Below are positions 13,685 through 22,335 of a DNA stretch of 64,000 nucleotides, one piece after another. The stretch lies in assembly GCA_024529925.1 (NCBI GenBank), contig JAFEUB010000064.1, positions 1,021,001 through 1,085,000 on the forward strand. The letters are read 5' to 3'. The notes below the pieces were generated by a model. The model saw nothing but the letters and a program-made list of their open reading frames with translations, searched no databases and was not told where the DNA came from. Position numbers and translations under genes: made by a program. The DNA comes from Ophthalmolycus amberensis. Lineage: Eukaryota; Chordata; Actinopteri; Perciformes; Zoarcidae. Position 1 is the stretch's first letter. Each line of letters opens with the position of its first letter.

Positions 13685-13720
<36 letters not shown>

Positions 13721-16589
13721 AGTACCCGGGATCAGCCCTGAATGCCAACACCTACCATACTATATTTGAATGACAAATGACAGCAGGATATTTACGTGGA
13801 ACAGGTGTTTAGAAGAGAATCCTAACTAACTCATTCATGCTGCTGAGAGAAAGTTTGAATGCACTTTGAGGCTCAGGGAGAAAGAAACTCATAAAAACTA
13901 GAGTTTTTTTCCCCCATTAACAGCTCAGTAAAGACAAGAGACCTGAACTGTGTTTGAACAAGCTTTTGCCCGCCGGGATAATGGGAGAGGCCCTTGTTCC
14001 ACTGGACTTCAGAGAGGGTGTGAAACTACCACGGCTCCACATGAAGTCACCGATGTCGTTGGTGGGACTCACACTGTGGGTTTCGAGCCACAGCTTCTGT
14101 TATGATGCACTGTGTCGCAAAAGTTTCTCGGTCAGAGTTCAGCAACACTCGGACAGACGTAACTTTCACCATCTTGGTTTTACTCGGTGGACCACTAACA
14201 CTTGAACACTTGAACACGAACACTTTGCACACTCTGAACACTTTAATTCATCCACCTGGTGCAATATCTTATCTAATCCGTGCAATATCCAATACGTTTT
14301 AAGTATTTACCTGATCCGCCTGTATATTCTGTATATTCTGTATATTCTGTATATACTGGCATATTTAGTATATCTAATACTCTTCTTTACTGTCTTATTT
14401 TATTACTGTTCTACTGTTTACTGTTTAGTTTATTATATTACTTGATTTTATCTTTATTTTATTACTTGTGAGCAATGCTGCTGTAATCCTGTAATTTCCC
14501 CACTGAGGGACTAATAAAGGATTATCTTATTTTATCTTATCTTATCTTACTCACGCAGGCAAAGGTTGTGACTCTTCTTGAATCTTTCTGTTTCATTATA
14601 ACGTGTTTCCTCTCTTGATGCTGGTTAACGACACACAGTAATAACAATAAAAAGAAAGCACAGGGCGTTTCACTTTTATGTCGACATATATATATATAAT
14701 CTTATCCATCATATAATCCACAAGCAGCCCCTGATAGCAGCCGGCGTGTCGTTTAACAGATAACCCCGTTGCATTCCGATAAAGACTTCTCCTCCGTGGT
14801 GCATTCGGGCTGTAAAACAAAGCGAAGCATCGTGTCTTCTAGCTCAACGTTTTTTCTGGGGATTGTTGTTTTGCAATCCAGCTGCTCCCGAGGGAGTGAG
14901 GGGGCGGACCGGGTAAAGAATTGCATTCGGCGGCGGCGGAAGTTGCTTCCTGCGCTGCCAGAGCCACTCGGAACAGAGGCAGGGTGGCCTTGTTTACAGA
15001 TGTGAGGCAGAGACACAAAGCATGAATTATAGATTATAGATGGAGCTCCGTGTCGAGCAGGAAACATCTCTGGCAATTTAACCGACTGTTAGCGGTCCGT
15101 CTCCATCGGTCACTCGTGACCTCATTCGGTTTGCTCTGTTTGGTAGCTGATTTTGTGTTTTCAGCCTCTGTTGCTTCACTTTTCTAAAAATCTGTCAAGT
15201 CCCCAAACTGCATGGTAGGGCAATTAGAAATGGCCAGAGTGCTCCTTCAATTTCACCTCACGCTGTTGAGGAAGACAACTTGTCAAAAGGCTGCATCAGA
15301 AGGAATTTGGGGTGGCGTTTGGTGCCTATAATAAACATATTATGAGAGGAGTAAAAATGACAATACAAATATGAAAAATACTATAAAAAACTATGTACAA
15401 CATAAAATGAGAGCGCTGTACATTTGTGTGCAGGATGTGTAAAAACATCAAAGAGGGGATTTGTAAATGTTGACAGTATGAAGTATTAACAGGATGTGTG
15501 CAATGTGCAGAGACATTAGCCCAAAAGCTGTGAAGACGTGAATGTAACATCATAGTATCACTTCATATTTTAAACTTGAGTCAGTCTGATAATAGTTCAT
15601 CGTTTCATTATTAAGGGAATATCATATTTTATTGTGGGGGATTATGTTGCCTGTGGTTCTGGAGGGAGATGAAAGCTTCACTTATTCATGTCCTACATCC
15701 AGACTTGGGATTAGAACCTGGCAAGCCTCCAGTCAATCACCTGTTTCTTTTGGCTTCTTCTACTTTGTCTTTCTACCGGATCAAATCTGAAACGTTCCTC
15801 TCCTCTCCTGTCCTCTCCTGTACTCGCTGAATCGTGCCGCAGTAGCAGTGAAACAGATGGGAACTCTCTTACCCAGAGCTCCCTGACAGATGTCTGTGCG
15901 TGTAGCTCCATCTACGATGAACTCGGGGCGCTTGCAAAACTCCTGTAACGTGGAGAAAACACAAACAAACACATTATTTACAGGATGTCACATTTTCTGT
16001 CTTTCTCGTGCCGAGTGGGTCGGCTATAGGGCCTAATCCATAGAAAGTACACAATGCAGGGTTTGTACAGGTTTCACAGCGCCATTAGAATTAGAATAGC
16101 CTTTAAGATTGTTTTCTAAGAAAGACTACATGCCTTGAACTTTAAAAAATAAGTTAAACAAAAGTGCAACATTTGAAATATTGTCAGAGATACGATGGGG
16201 TTTCATAGAAAGACCTGAAGGGACGAAGCAGCGAGCATCTGCAAAGCTGGCATCTCATTTAGATTTCCTCAAAAGTGAAAATAAGAGATTATGGTTGTAG
16301 AAGCGGTCACCGCAGTCGTAGCGACAGTGTTCCTCGGAAGGCGAGCATGATATTCATATCCCCAAAAAGCTGGTCACTTTTGGTTTTGCTTCCGTTTGAC
16401 GCTGGTGCAGAAATCTGGCCACCCGACATCAAAGATGTTATCGTTGTTGGTCAAGAAAAAGCTCCGAAAACCACAACGTCTCACGTATTTCCTGCTTTGT
16501 AATCCGTCTTTGTCTCAGCATGCTGAGCGTGAGAAACCCCACACAACACATAAAGCTAAAAGAAATATTCCATTTATTCTTGTGCCCCA

Positions 16590-16630
<41 letters not shown>

Positions 16631-18500
16631 ACCATCGGGCACATGGTTGAATTCACATACACAGATTTGAACTCTGTCCTTCGGGTTCACACAGAGCACA
16701 GATTTTCTCGGGGGGGGGGGGGGGGGGGGGGAATGAGAACACCACCAACCCTCTTATCCTGATGCAAAGGATAAATATTACAGATCCCCTCGGTGCAGCC
16801 GAGGCGCATGCATTATACAACGTCAGACTTTTTTGGGAGAAAACGAGACCTCGGGAAGCATTAGAGCACACGGCGGCTCCCACACACTCAAAACTGAAGA
16901 GAGGAGCTAACACGATCACGACCCGGAGAGCTTTTTTTAAGATCCCGACTTCGCCTCGCTGCTCTTTTTCTGCAGAGGCTGACAGCAGCGGCCTGTCACG
17001 GTATGCGCAGATCAAACAGTAATGAGAGAGAGTGTGCCGTCTTCAGGGCTGCCTTGATAACGCCCGATGAAGACAGCACCCACTTTGTTCTCTGGTGTCA
17101 CACTCGGCTTCAGGGAGCACCCTGATGTATTCATGATGTAAAGAGCAGTGGTGAGAGACCGAGACAGGCTAGCGGGGAAGGATTTTAGGTCTGGGGAGAA
17201 ACATGAACGGATTAAAAAAAAAAAAAAGAAGAAGTAGGATGAGAGAGAAACCTCTCTGAGACACTTGCAAACTCCCGACTGGTGTTGCGGCAACATTAAG
17301 ATGATACCAACCAATCACTCCTGAGAGAAAGTTTAGTTGCCAAGCAACGGATGAAATTAAAGTCTGTGAGGAAATGTTGCATCGGTTCAAAAAAATATTA
17401 CAGCAGGTAATAAAATAAAGAATGGATATTCAGTCGTTATGTGCTCACTCCTGGAGTCATCAGTCAACGTCTGATGGATTTCAAAGGATCTTAGTGTCCG
17501 TACTTCAAAGCTCTCTCCAAAACTCGTCAAGTTAAAGGACATCTGTATGTTTTTGCACGCGTAAAAGCAAACTGAAAAGGAAAACAAAGATGTGTAAATG
17601 TTGGGAAATAAATCCCATACATTTCATAGCTTCTTGCATTAAAAAGGTTGTCGTTTCCAACAGCACTTGAACACACCAACAGCCGAGGCTTCTAATGAAG
17701 CAGAGGTGGATGTGTGACCAGACAAAGAAAATGGAACTTTGACATAAAATAACGAAGTTGTTTTGATGGAAGTGTTTTATATTTGCAGCTAGCTGGAAAA
17801 TGCATGTTATTTAATCTCAAAATAGGAATTGTTCTTTGCAAAAAGGTCTTAAATGTTAAGTATGTTTCAAGTGTACATGTGATTTGTAATTAATAGGTTA
17901 AACAAACAATAAAAAAGGTCCCTTGGCCAGAGTATATGTTTGTTTTGTATCTGTAATTTGAGTATTTACCAGATTACCTCTGATATTTCCATGCATGTCA
18001 TGCTCTGACAGAACTATACAAGCTACTGTAGGGTGTATTAAGTATGATCTTTTGGAGATTTAAAGGCACAGCCCTGTTAAATTGATGTCAATAATGTGTG
18101 AGAACATCACTATGTCTGATGGTCCTGCAAACTTTGATGCGGACTTCGGGGTGAACATTTTTATAGTTTTAAGTGCCCCATCAACAATGATTGTTTTGTA
18201 GATTCAAAAGTCTGAGTCAACAACACCCCCCCCCCCCTTTCTCACCGTGGGCCTCATCCAGCGGACTCCGGAGGTCTTGGAGGACTTCGGGCCGAGCTCT
18301 TCGAATCCCAGAGACGACGCGGAGCAAGAGAACAAGTTATCCTCAAACATCTTCCGGCCCTGGAGGCACTGGGCCTTCAGATTCTCGTAGTCCTGACCCA
18401 GAAACTTCACCGCCTTGTGAACCTGTCCCAGGCCTTCATTGCGATCCCACTGGCTCCTCAGCTTGGCGGCCATGCCCGTCGCATAAATGTGCTCCTCCAT
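1359..18500 (-). CDS. capn1: Calpain-1 (mu-calpain-like) large catalytic subunit, 21 coding exons, two apparent frameshifts
   Basis: Calcium-activated cytosolic cysteine protease that cleaves cytoskeletal and signalling proteins; classical calpains pair with the small subunit CAPNS1. The CDS joins 18500-18246, 15942-15873, 13680-13562, 9243-9110, 8329-8161, 6321-6238, 5988-5902, 5374-5300, 4906-4746, 4434-4274, 3843-3832, 3700-3488, 3231-3192, 3095-3030, 2894-2837, 2692-2628, 2256-2188, 2054-1976, 1855-1739, 1563-1505 and 1385-1359, all with GT-AG borders. Discounting two extra bases it encodes 705 residues, close to human calpain-1 (714). Order: N-terminal anchor; protease core with Cys111 (GDCWLL), His268 (KGHAYS) and Asn292 (RNPWG); C2-like domain (about 350-510); penta-EF-hand domain (about 525-705) ending LTMFA. 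Read literally, one extra G in the seventh exon and one extra C in the twelfth break the frame. Everything else is intact, so I favour sequence error over pseudogene. The 5' UTR exon(s) and promoter were not identified. Paralogue choice (capn1 rather than capn2) rests on overall similarity. Confidence 0.93.
1505..1563 (-). CDS. capn1: capn1 coding exon 20, EF-hand 5 (residues 678-697)
   Basis: 59 nt encoding KTFHTMDTDKDGFMSLNFHQ. In classical calpains the fifth hand dimerises with the small subunit. Donor GTATGG. Confidence 0.93.
1739..1855 (-). CDS. capn1: capn1 coding exon 19, EF-hand 4 (residues 639-678)
   Basis: 117 nt encoding GFKLTNQLFQLIILRYTEAD, MAVDFDNFVTCLVRLETMF. It covers EF-hand 4 and leads into the C-terminal hand. 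Confidence 0.95.
1976..2054 (-). CDS. capn1: capn1 coding exon 18, EF-hand 3 (residues 613-639)
   Basis: 79 nt encoding TIFRQFDLDKSGTMSSYEMR and MALESA. The loop DLDKSGTMSSYE is a canonical EF-hand. Confidence 0.94.
2188..2256 (-). CDS. capn1: capn1 coding exon 17, EF-hand 2 (residues 590-612)
   Basis: 69 nt encoding TDGSGKLGLTEFHVLWEKV and KRYL. The loop DTDGSGKLGLTE has the D-x-D-x-S-G pattern of a canonical calcium-binding EF-hand. Confidence 0.94.
2257..2627 (-). other. capn1: Probable U12-type (minor spliceosome) intron in capn1
   Basis: The donor on the coding strand is GTATCCTTAAA (2627-2617), matching the minor-class consensus RTATCCTTT at eight of nine positions. The acceptor side has CTCCTTAAG (2277-2269), matching the U12 branch consensus TTCCTTRAY except at its ends. 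The likely branch A (2270) is 13 bases from the end of the intron, within the short spacing minor introns require, and no long pyrimidine tract follows it. It separates the LMD end of EF-hand 2 helix E from its calcium loop. Confidence 0.7.
2299..2322. repeat. (CAA)n microsatellite in capn1 intron
   Basis: Eight tandem CAA units on the plus strand, inside the probable U12-type intron. Confidence 0.9.
2628..2692 (-). CDS. capn1: capn1 coding exon 16 (residues 568-589)
   Basis: 65 nt encoding KDLKTDGFTKEACRSMISLM then D. The donor downstream is GTATCCTTA, typical of minor (U12) introns. Confidence 0.93.
2837..2894 (-). CDS. capn1: capn1 coding exon 15 (residues 549-568)
   Basis: 58 nt encoding DMEISLTELQTILNRIISK, the calcium loop and second helix of EF-hand 1. 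Donor GTGAGT. Confidence 0.92.
2944..3000. repeat. (TG)28 microsatellite, (CA)n on the capn1 coding strand
   Basis: Uninterrupted TG dinucleotides filling over 40 percent of the 135-bp intron between capn1 exons at 3030-3095 and 2837-2894. In the transcript it is CA-rich, a typical hnRNP L target. Confidence 0.95.
3030..3095 (-). CDS. capn1: capn1 coding exon 14 (residues 527-548)
   Basis: 66 nt encoding TELDESQIDPAFKNLFRQL and AGP, the first helix of EF-hand 1. The next intron is only 135 bp and contains a (CA)n run on the coding strand (2944-3000). Confidence 0.92.
3192..3231 (-). CDS. capn1: capn1 coding exon 13 (residues 513-526)
   Basis: 40 nt encoding ELDDDVTAELPVE, the acidic linker between the C2-like and penta-EF-hand domains. 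Donor GTGAGG. Confidence 0.88.
3488..3700 (-). CDS. capn1: capn1 coding exon 12; second +1 frameshift
   Basis: Encodes GVHLKRDFFLTHGSSARSEL, FINLREVSSRLRLPAGEYII, then should read VPSTYEAHKEADFVLR. The exon is 213 nt where phases demand 212. The extra base is in a C4 run on the coding strand (plus-strand GGGG at 3570-3573), just after GEYIIV. Read literally the frame meets TGA at 3222-3220 in the next exon. Both splice sites are normal. Confidence 0.9.
3832..3843 (-). CDS. capn1: capn1 microexon (VPDE, residues 439-442)
   Basis: A 12-nt exon reading VPDE, flanked by acceptor TTACAG and donor GTATGAG. It joins in phase 0 between FALYE and the next exon, at the place where calpain-1 has VPPE. 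A purine-rich GA tract lies upstream on the plus strand at 3857-3881. Confidence 0.88.
4274..4434 (-). CDS. capn1: capn1 coding exon 10 (residues 385-438)
   Basis: 161 nt. Encodes ATFWLNPQFKIVL, CSFLVGLMQKDRRKKR and DMETIGFALYE in the C2-like domain. The acidic loop between the first two segments is shorter than in mammalian calpain-1. Confidence 0.94.
4746..4906 (-). CDS. capn1: capn1 coding exon 9 (residues 331-385)
   Basis: 161 nt. Encodes MSYSDFLREFTRLELCNLT and GEWRRGSTAGGCRNFP, a strong calpain family signature at the start of the C2-like domain. Confidence 0.95.
5300..5374 (-). CDS. capn1: capn1 coding exon 8 (residues 306-331)
   Basis: 75 nt. In the correct frame encodes SREWDSVDRSVRGRL and SDDGEF, the linker from PC2 into the C2-like domain. 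Its correct frame shows that the shift in the preceding exon is local. Confidence 0.9.
5610..5625. repeat. C16 homopolymer
   Basis: Sixteen consecutive C on the plus strand in the capn1 intron 5375-5901. One of many long G/C runs in the window. Confidence 0.9.
5902..5988 (-). CDS. capn1: capn1 coding exon 7 with catalytic Asn; +1 frameshift
   Basis: Encodes VVYRGNMTKLVRIRNPWG with catalytic Asn292, then should continue as VEWTGAWSD. The exon is 87 nt where the flanking phases demand 86. The extra base sits in the run of six G after the Trp codon (plus-strand C6 at 5934-5939). Read literally the frame shifts right after NPWG and meets TGA at 5308-5306 in the next exon. Splice sites are standard (TCAG / GTAAGG) and no nearby alternative site restores frame. 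Confidence 0.9.
6238..6321 (-). CDS. capn1: capn1 coding exon 6 with catalytic His (residues 250-277)
   Basis: 84 nt, exactly 28 codons. Encodes EAVTFKKLVKGHAYSLTGV with catalytic His268. Acceptor TCAG, donor GTGAG. Confidence 0.94.
7365..7763 (+). mobile_element. TTAA-flanked MITE (piggyBac-like), copy 1
   Basis: A 399-bp non-coding element with 15-bp terminal inverted repeats: AGGGGACATATCATG at 7365-7379 and CGTGATATGTCCTCT at 7749-7763, two mismatches when paired. Both ends are flanked by TTAA (7361-7364 and 7764-7767), the target duplication of piggyBac-type transposons. It lies in the capn1 intron 6322-8160. A second copy, reversed, is at 10744-11113. The transposase class is inferred from ends and target site only. 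Confidence 0.75.
7958..8130 (+). repeat. Interspersed repeat common in percomorph fish, copy 1
   Basis: Starts AAAGGAATAGTTTAACATTT and contains GTGTCTGTACGGTAGATATA, CTAGCTTAGCTTAGC and GGGGGAAACGGCTAGCCTGG. I recognise this as a highly abundant short repeat of spiny-rayed fish genomes, of SINE or MITE type. It sits about 30 bp from the capn1 exon donor at 8161. A related fragment is at 38935-39000. Confidence 0.65.
8161..8329 (-). CDS. capn1: capn1 coding exon 5 (residues 193-249)
   Basis: 169 nt. Encodes NGCYEALSGGSTCEGFEDFT and RGSLLGCSID, the end of PC1 and start of PC2. Its donor is about 30 bp from an interspersed repeat at 7958-8130. Confidence 0.95.
8866..8995 (+). repeat. Possible interspersed repeat rich in cgatattat motifs
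   Basis: GGACGATATATTGACCCGGG then AAACGATATTATTGTCATCT resembles a short repeat widespread in fish genomes. Ends and class could not be defined by eye. Confidence 0.35.
9110..9243 (-). CDS. capn1: capn1 coding exon 4 (residues 149-193)
   Basis: 134 nt. Encodes FGEWVEVVIDDRLPVKDGK and FVHSAEGTEFWSALLEKAYAK of protease subdomain PC1. Acceptor GCAG, donor GTAAGA. Confidence 0.94.
10744..11113 (-). mobile_element. TTAA-flanked MITE (piggyBac-like), copy 2, reversed
   Basis: A 370-bp element flanked by TTAA (10740-10743 and 11114-11117), starting AGGGGACTCAGCATG and ending in GATGTCCCCT. Its reverse complement aligns through much of its length with the copy at 7365-7763: both contain TTAAAGAGACAGGCGCTAA, TCAGAAAACATGTG, GCAGACTGGGC and GGGTGAATACA. 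Confidence 0.75.
11877..11938. repeat. GT-rich compound microsatellite
   Basis: TG repeats interrupted by CG and CGAG steps, in the large capn1 intron. Confidence 0.85.
13562..13680 (-). CDS. capn1: capn1 coding exon 3 with catalytic Cys (residues 109-148)
   Basis: 119 nt. Encodes GDCWLLAAIASLTLND with nucleophile Cys111, then VVPHGQGFQLGYAGIFHFQ. Its 3' splice site is preceded on the coding strand by a (UG)n run ending only five bases from the AG. Confidence 0.95.
13687..13715. repeat. (AC)14 microsatellite beside a capn1 splice acceptor
   Basis: On the capn1 coding strand this is (GT)n ending five bases before the AG of the catalytic-Cys exon, so it replaces the usual pyrimidine tract. 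Confidence 0.95.
14190..14555 (+). mobile_element. Probable 3' end of an L2/CR1-type LINE or dependent SINE
   Basis: Ends with TAATTTCCCCACTGAGGGAC, then TAATAAAGGATTATCTT and a short TATCT-type tandem tail (to about 14550). That 3' end and repeated tail are typical of L2/CR1-clade retroposons in fish. A period-9 repeat (GTATATTCT, four units) lies at 14322-14357. The 5' limit is uncertain and no reverse transcriptase coding is visible. Located in the capn1 intron 13681-15872. Confidence 0.6.
15873..15942 (-). CDS. capn1: capn1 coding exon 2 (residues 86-109)
   Basis: 70 nt. Encodes EFIVDGATRTDICQGAL, the conserved stretch just before the catalytic cysteine. Acceptor ACAG, donor GTAAGAG; ends in phase 1 inside the Gly codon of GDCW. 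Confidence 0.94.
15943..18245 (-). other. capn1: capn1 first coding-region intron (2.3 kb)
   Basis: Contains a CA microsatellite (about 16593-16625) and a G22 run (16710-16731). No other exon or transposon recognised. Confidence 0.7.
16710..16731. repeat. G22 homopolymer
   Basis: The longest single-base G run seen in the window, in a capn1 intron. Confidence 0.9.
18246..18500 (-). CDS. capn1: capn1 coding exon 1 (residues 1-85)
   Basis: Begins at ATG (18500-18498), which has A at -3 and G at +4. It encodes the N-terminal anchor helix and the start of the protease core, including KFLGQDYENL and SSKTSGVRWMRPT. It ends in phase 0 at donor GTGAG. A C12 run (G12 on the coding strand) lies just inside the intron. 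An AG two bases before the ATG could be the acceptor of a 5' UTR intron. Confidence 0.93.
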
Positions 18501-21500
18501 CCTGAGCTCGGGGAGTACACCGCAGGGTCAGCTGTCACTCTCTGTTTGTATGTGCGGAACTACAATAAGATGTTACGGTGCGTCAGTAATTAATGAGGCA
18601 ACTGTGACCTGCTCTAGCTACAGTATGGATTGAAAGCGCTGCAGCAGAGCTGATGTAAATCTGCTATGAAAAGGTGGTAATGGCTTCAAGGTTGAATCAT
18701 ATATCAGAATAAAGCATCAGTGGCCATTAGCAAGCTATAAAACATTGACCGGCCTGCTGCTTGGTTGCGGTACTTGTGGTCGTGCTGTAGCTAGATGCTT
18801 CGAAATGCAATAACAATCACAAGTGAAGGGGGCTCGATATGCAGAAGCTTCACGGTCTCTGGAGAGAGAGACGTCCTCCTCAGATGTTGTCCCAGTGAGC
18901 ACCAATCACAGTTTGTTGCTATCCGGGTTTTTTTTTTTAGTCCTTCCTTCTCCCACCAGCAGGTAAGCCCTAAAAGAAGAAAAGTTGAAATGAGATCCTT
19001 GAGAGAGTATGCAGAGATGAAATCCCACATAGCTCTATACATACCTGTGCATGCACAGACAAAAGCAGCTCTGTACATACATTCAGGGTTTAAACAGGCA
19101 AATGTGCCCCGCCCATTTCTTTTCAGTCGACCATACACATGCATAGCAGAGGGATTAGTCACAAAGGGCTCATCCGGGCTACTTCTACCGTGTGGCTGCA
19201 GTGAATGTGTTCACAGTGTCAGTCAGACACGTTTCTAAGTTGATGTTTAATCCAACGAGGTGTATTAACAAAGCGATGTGTGTGTGTGTGTGGGGGGGGG
19301 GGGGGGAGTTATTGTCCAAAGTGCTAACAGAGGGTGTGGTTTTTGTGTGAATCTTGATGCACACTGAAGGCAGCGCAAGGCCCAGAACAAGCAAATGCTC
19401 TCTCCGACTCTTCAATGGAGCAGAGACAGGGACGAGGAAGTGTAAACTGCCATTAGTGCCACCGAAGCTCTTGACAGAACTGGAGCTTCTGACACCGGTT
19501 CATCTCACTTCGCTCCGTCTTGCTTTGCTTCTTTTCCGTCTCCTTTTTTTTTTGTTACTATCGCAACTCTCCAAACTGAACGCTCTTCCTGTTTCAAGGC
19601 TCGGCTGTCGATCACAACAGAGGCTGAAAAGAGTTTGGCTCTCGTCCGCTCTGAGGAACTCCAGTTTCCCCGGCTCACTGTGAACCACACCTATTGCAAA
19701 CATCCCAGCTCACTGACTGAACAATGTTCCTGCTAACAGAGCCACAGAACAGAGCACGTGTCTACATCAAGTTTACAGACTGTGAAGAATGGTTTTGTTG
19801 TGTTCACTTAAAAATTAAACCCTTTTACTACAAATTCTGATACTGCTGCTATCAAGGGATGTACTACAACTACTTATACCACACTAGCAGATAACTACAA
19901 CTATACTGTTTTTATATACTGCATATATTAATGCTACAACGCTACTACAGCACTGCTAGCTGCCAAAAATACCCAATTAATACCTGTATGTCACTGTAAA
20001 CGGCAATTTCCCCCCTTTTTTAAGCTACTTTAATACTAGTTAATAAAGAAAATATAATCTCAAAGTAGGTTTGTTACTGTAGGAAACAACTAAATATACT
20101 ATATTCCTCTAACACAACAACCATTTGGTGGTTTTCATCTCTGCTGCGTGTTATCGGGGCGCACTCTGCCCAACGTGAGTTCAATCTGGCTGTAATGAAT
20201 ATTTCATTTCCCCTCACATGTGAAATACACTTACATAGCTGTTATTGTACAATTTGAGACATGATATGCAGCTGTGAACTGAAAAGTATACCAGATATGG
20301 GGACACAGGCGTCACACAAGGATTTTGAAAACCAACCCAAACGTCAGTGCGGTCTGTGTCACTACTTTTCTGCTGATGTGTGTCTGAGTCTCGTGCGCCA
20401 GTGGTTTGCAGCAGTCTGCCTAAATACGCACTGCCTGTAAGTAAGTAATGCCTGCGGTGGGTGTGTGGGGGTCCATGTTTGTGCAGTGAGTAAGCATTCT
20501 GACCTGCCTCTGGTGCATTTCTGCACACCGGTTCATATTCCAAACACTGTGAAATGAAATATCCAAAAGAGAAAAATAGACCTGCAGAGAAACTAGACAC
20601 ACACACACACACTGTGTCTGATGAGGAGAATGAATGCAGACTCTTGGGAGTGATCTTCATCAAAGTAGGATGTTGGAAATTGGCTTCACACTCACTTAAA
20701 AACAAGCTGCTCCATATAGATAAGATTTAATCCACCATTCTACTAATATTACAGTGAATATCAAGTGTATTTTAAGGCTGTCCTCGTGCATGGCTCACAC
20801 AGATAAGCATGCAGTCCTTGGTGGTGGGTGTGGTCCCTGAGAGGAGATCCAGTGTCCAGCTGTCAGGGCTGCAACTTTCTTCAAGTTGACCAACGCGAAC
20901 AGCTGGGCGCAAACCCCGTTTCGTTTCCCCCTCCCTCTCATCGGAGACGACATCCGTGTACAGTGCGCGGAGAGAAAAACGCACGCGATAAACAAGAGAT
21001 TTTACGCGCAAGTAATCGGGCAGATTTCATGGTGTGTTTTTTATGGTGTCGCGAAAGTTGTAAAAGCGAAAGCGAGGAGTTTGCTCGACGTGATTGGTTA
21101 CAGTTTTCACAACACGACTTACAAACTTACAAAATCTTCTCGTGAAAAAAAAAGAAAGAAAAAAAAAAGTTCGGGCTCGGACGTTAAAGGCATTTTTTAG
21201 ATATATGCATCTGGCTGCAGCGCGACGCAAACTGCAGACGCACAGTGAAACCAGTGTTATTGAAGGGATTGTATATTTACCTTGCCGGATGTTTTCCTCT
21301 AGAAGTCAGTTTATTTAGACATTCAATATCCAGCTTAGCTTTCCTTCTATGTTTGTTGAAGGTCCAACCCCTCCTCTGCTCTCTCTACCAGCGCGTATTA
21401 TTTAGAAACAAACGCCCTGCTGCCTGTTCTCTGAACAGGATTTTATATGCACTCTTCACACTGCGTCTGCGCAATATCCGCTAGTCATAAAAGCCCACTA

Positions 21501-22080
21501 CACTGGAAGGGAGGGCTTTATACACTCTGCGCTTTCGTGCACTGTAGTTTTTTTGGCACAGATCACACAGTGCCAGATAGAGAAGTCCAATCTTTTAGGG
21601 GTGGATTTATATGCACTGTACGGACCTTTTATGACTTATTGTGCATTATTATTAGAGTTAATGCCTCCGAATGTAGCCTTGCCCCTTTTTAGTGCTGGGA
21701 TGTCATGTCCTTAGGTACTGAATTTAAGAATCATTTTGAAGTTTACTTACATGTTAAACCCTTTTTACCTTCATTTCAAGGGATATCTTTGTTACTTTTG
21801 CTCCATAACATGTATCCGACTGTTGCAGTTTACAAATTATTATTTTACAACCAGTAGGCCTTTTTTCATCACCTAATGAAATATTCATATACCTAATGAA
21901 ATGTTTTATTTAAACTCCGTTTTAGCAAGTAAGATGAATACCTTACTTAACTTCTAAGCTTTTTTTATGTTTTACACAGTCACACTAAGCCATAATGAAT
22001 GATTTAGGGATGTTGCACAAGATTCAAGCTGTCAACAAGGACATCTAGAGGCTACATTTAGTAAATGCGACGTTCATCCT
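18501..22080. other. capn1-sf3b2 head-to-head intergenic region
   Basis: About 3.6 kb between divergent genes. It should hold the capn1 promoter and any non-coding first exon, but I could not place them. A G15 run is at 19292-19306. No coding exon is supportable. Confidence 0.6.
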
Positions 22081-22085
22081 TTCGG

Positions 22086-22108
22086 ACTACATATCCCAGC
22101 AGGAAGTG
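22086..22108 (+). promoter_or_regulatory. sf3b2 core promoter motifs: SBS (ZNF143/THAP11-like) plus ETS
   Basis: ACTACATATCCCAGCA (22086-22101) closely resembles the SBS element ACTACAATTCCCAGC bound by ZNF143 and THAP11, typical of housekeeping promoters. It is followed at once by AGGAAGTG (22101-22108), an ETS-type site. They lie about 100 bases before the sf3b2 ATG, a plausible place for a TATA-less start. Binding is inferred, not shown. Confidence 0.55.
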
Positions 22109-22205
22109 CGGCAGGGTGCTTCCCAACATGCTTTGCACTCGTCCGGTTCTGCGCCGCTCGCGTGTCCTCCGCAACCGCCGTTGTCCCCATTGAGAGAACC
22201 TGAAC

Positions 22206-22335
22206 ATGGCATCCGACGGACCGCCGGGCACCGAATCCCTCCCGTCCGATTTAGGCAGTGCTATCGCGGCACTGAACACATGGAGCCACCCGGAGCTTCA
22301 CGCCAAGCTGGCGGAGCTGGGAGCACCCACGATGG
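22206..22335 (+). CDS. sf3b2: sf3b2 exon 1 (residues 1-44, SAP motif start)
   Basis: Starts MASDGPPGTESL and ends HPELHAKLAELGAPTMG, the first half of the SAP motif. Donor GTAAGA, phase 1. Confidence 0.92.
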
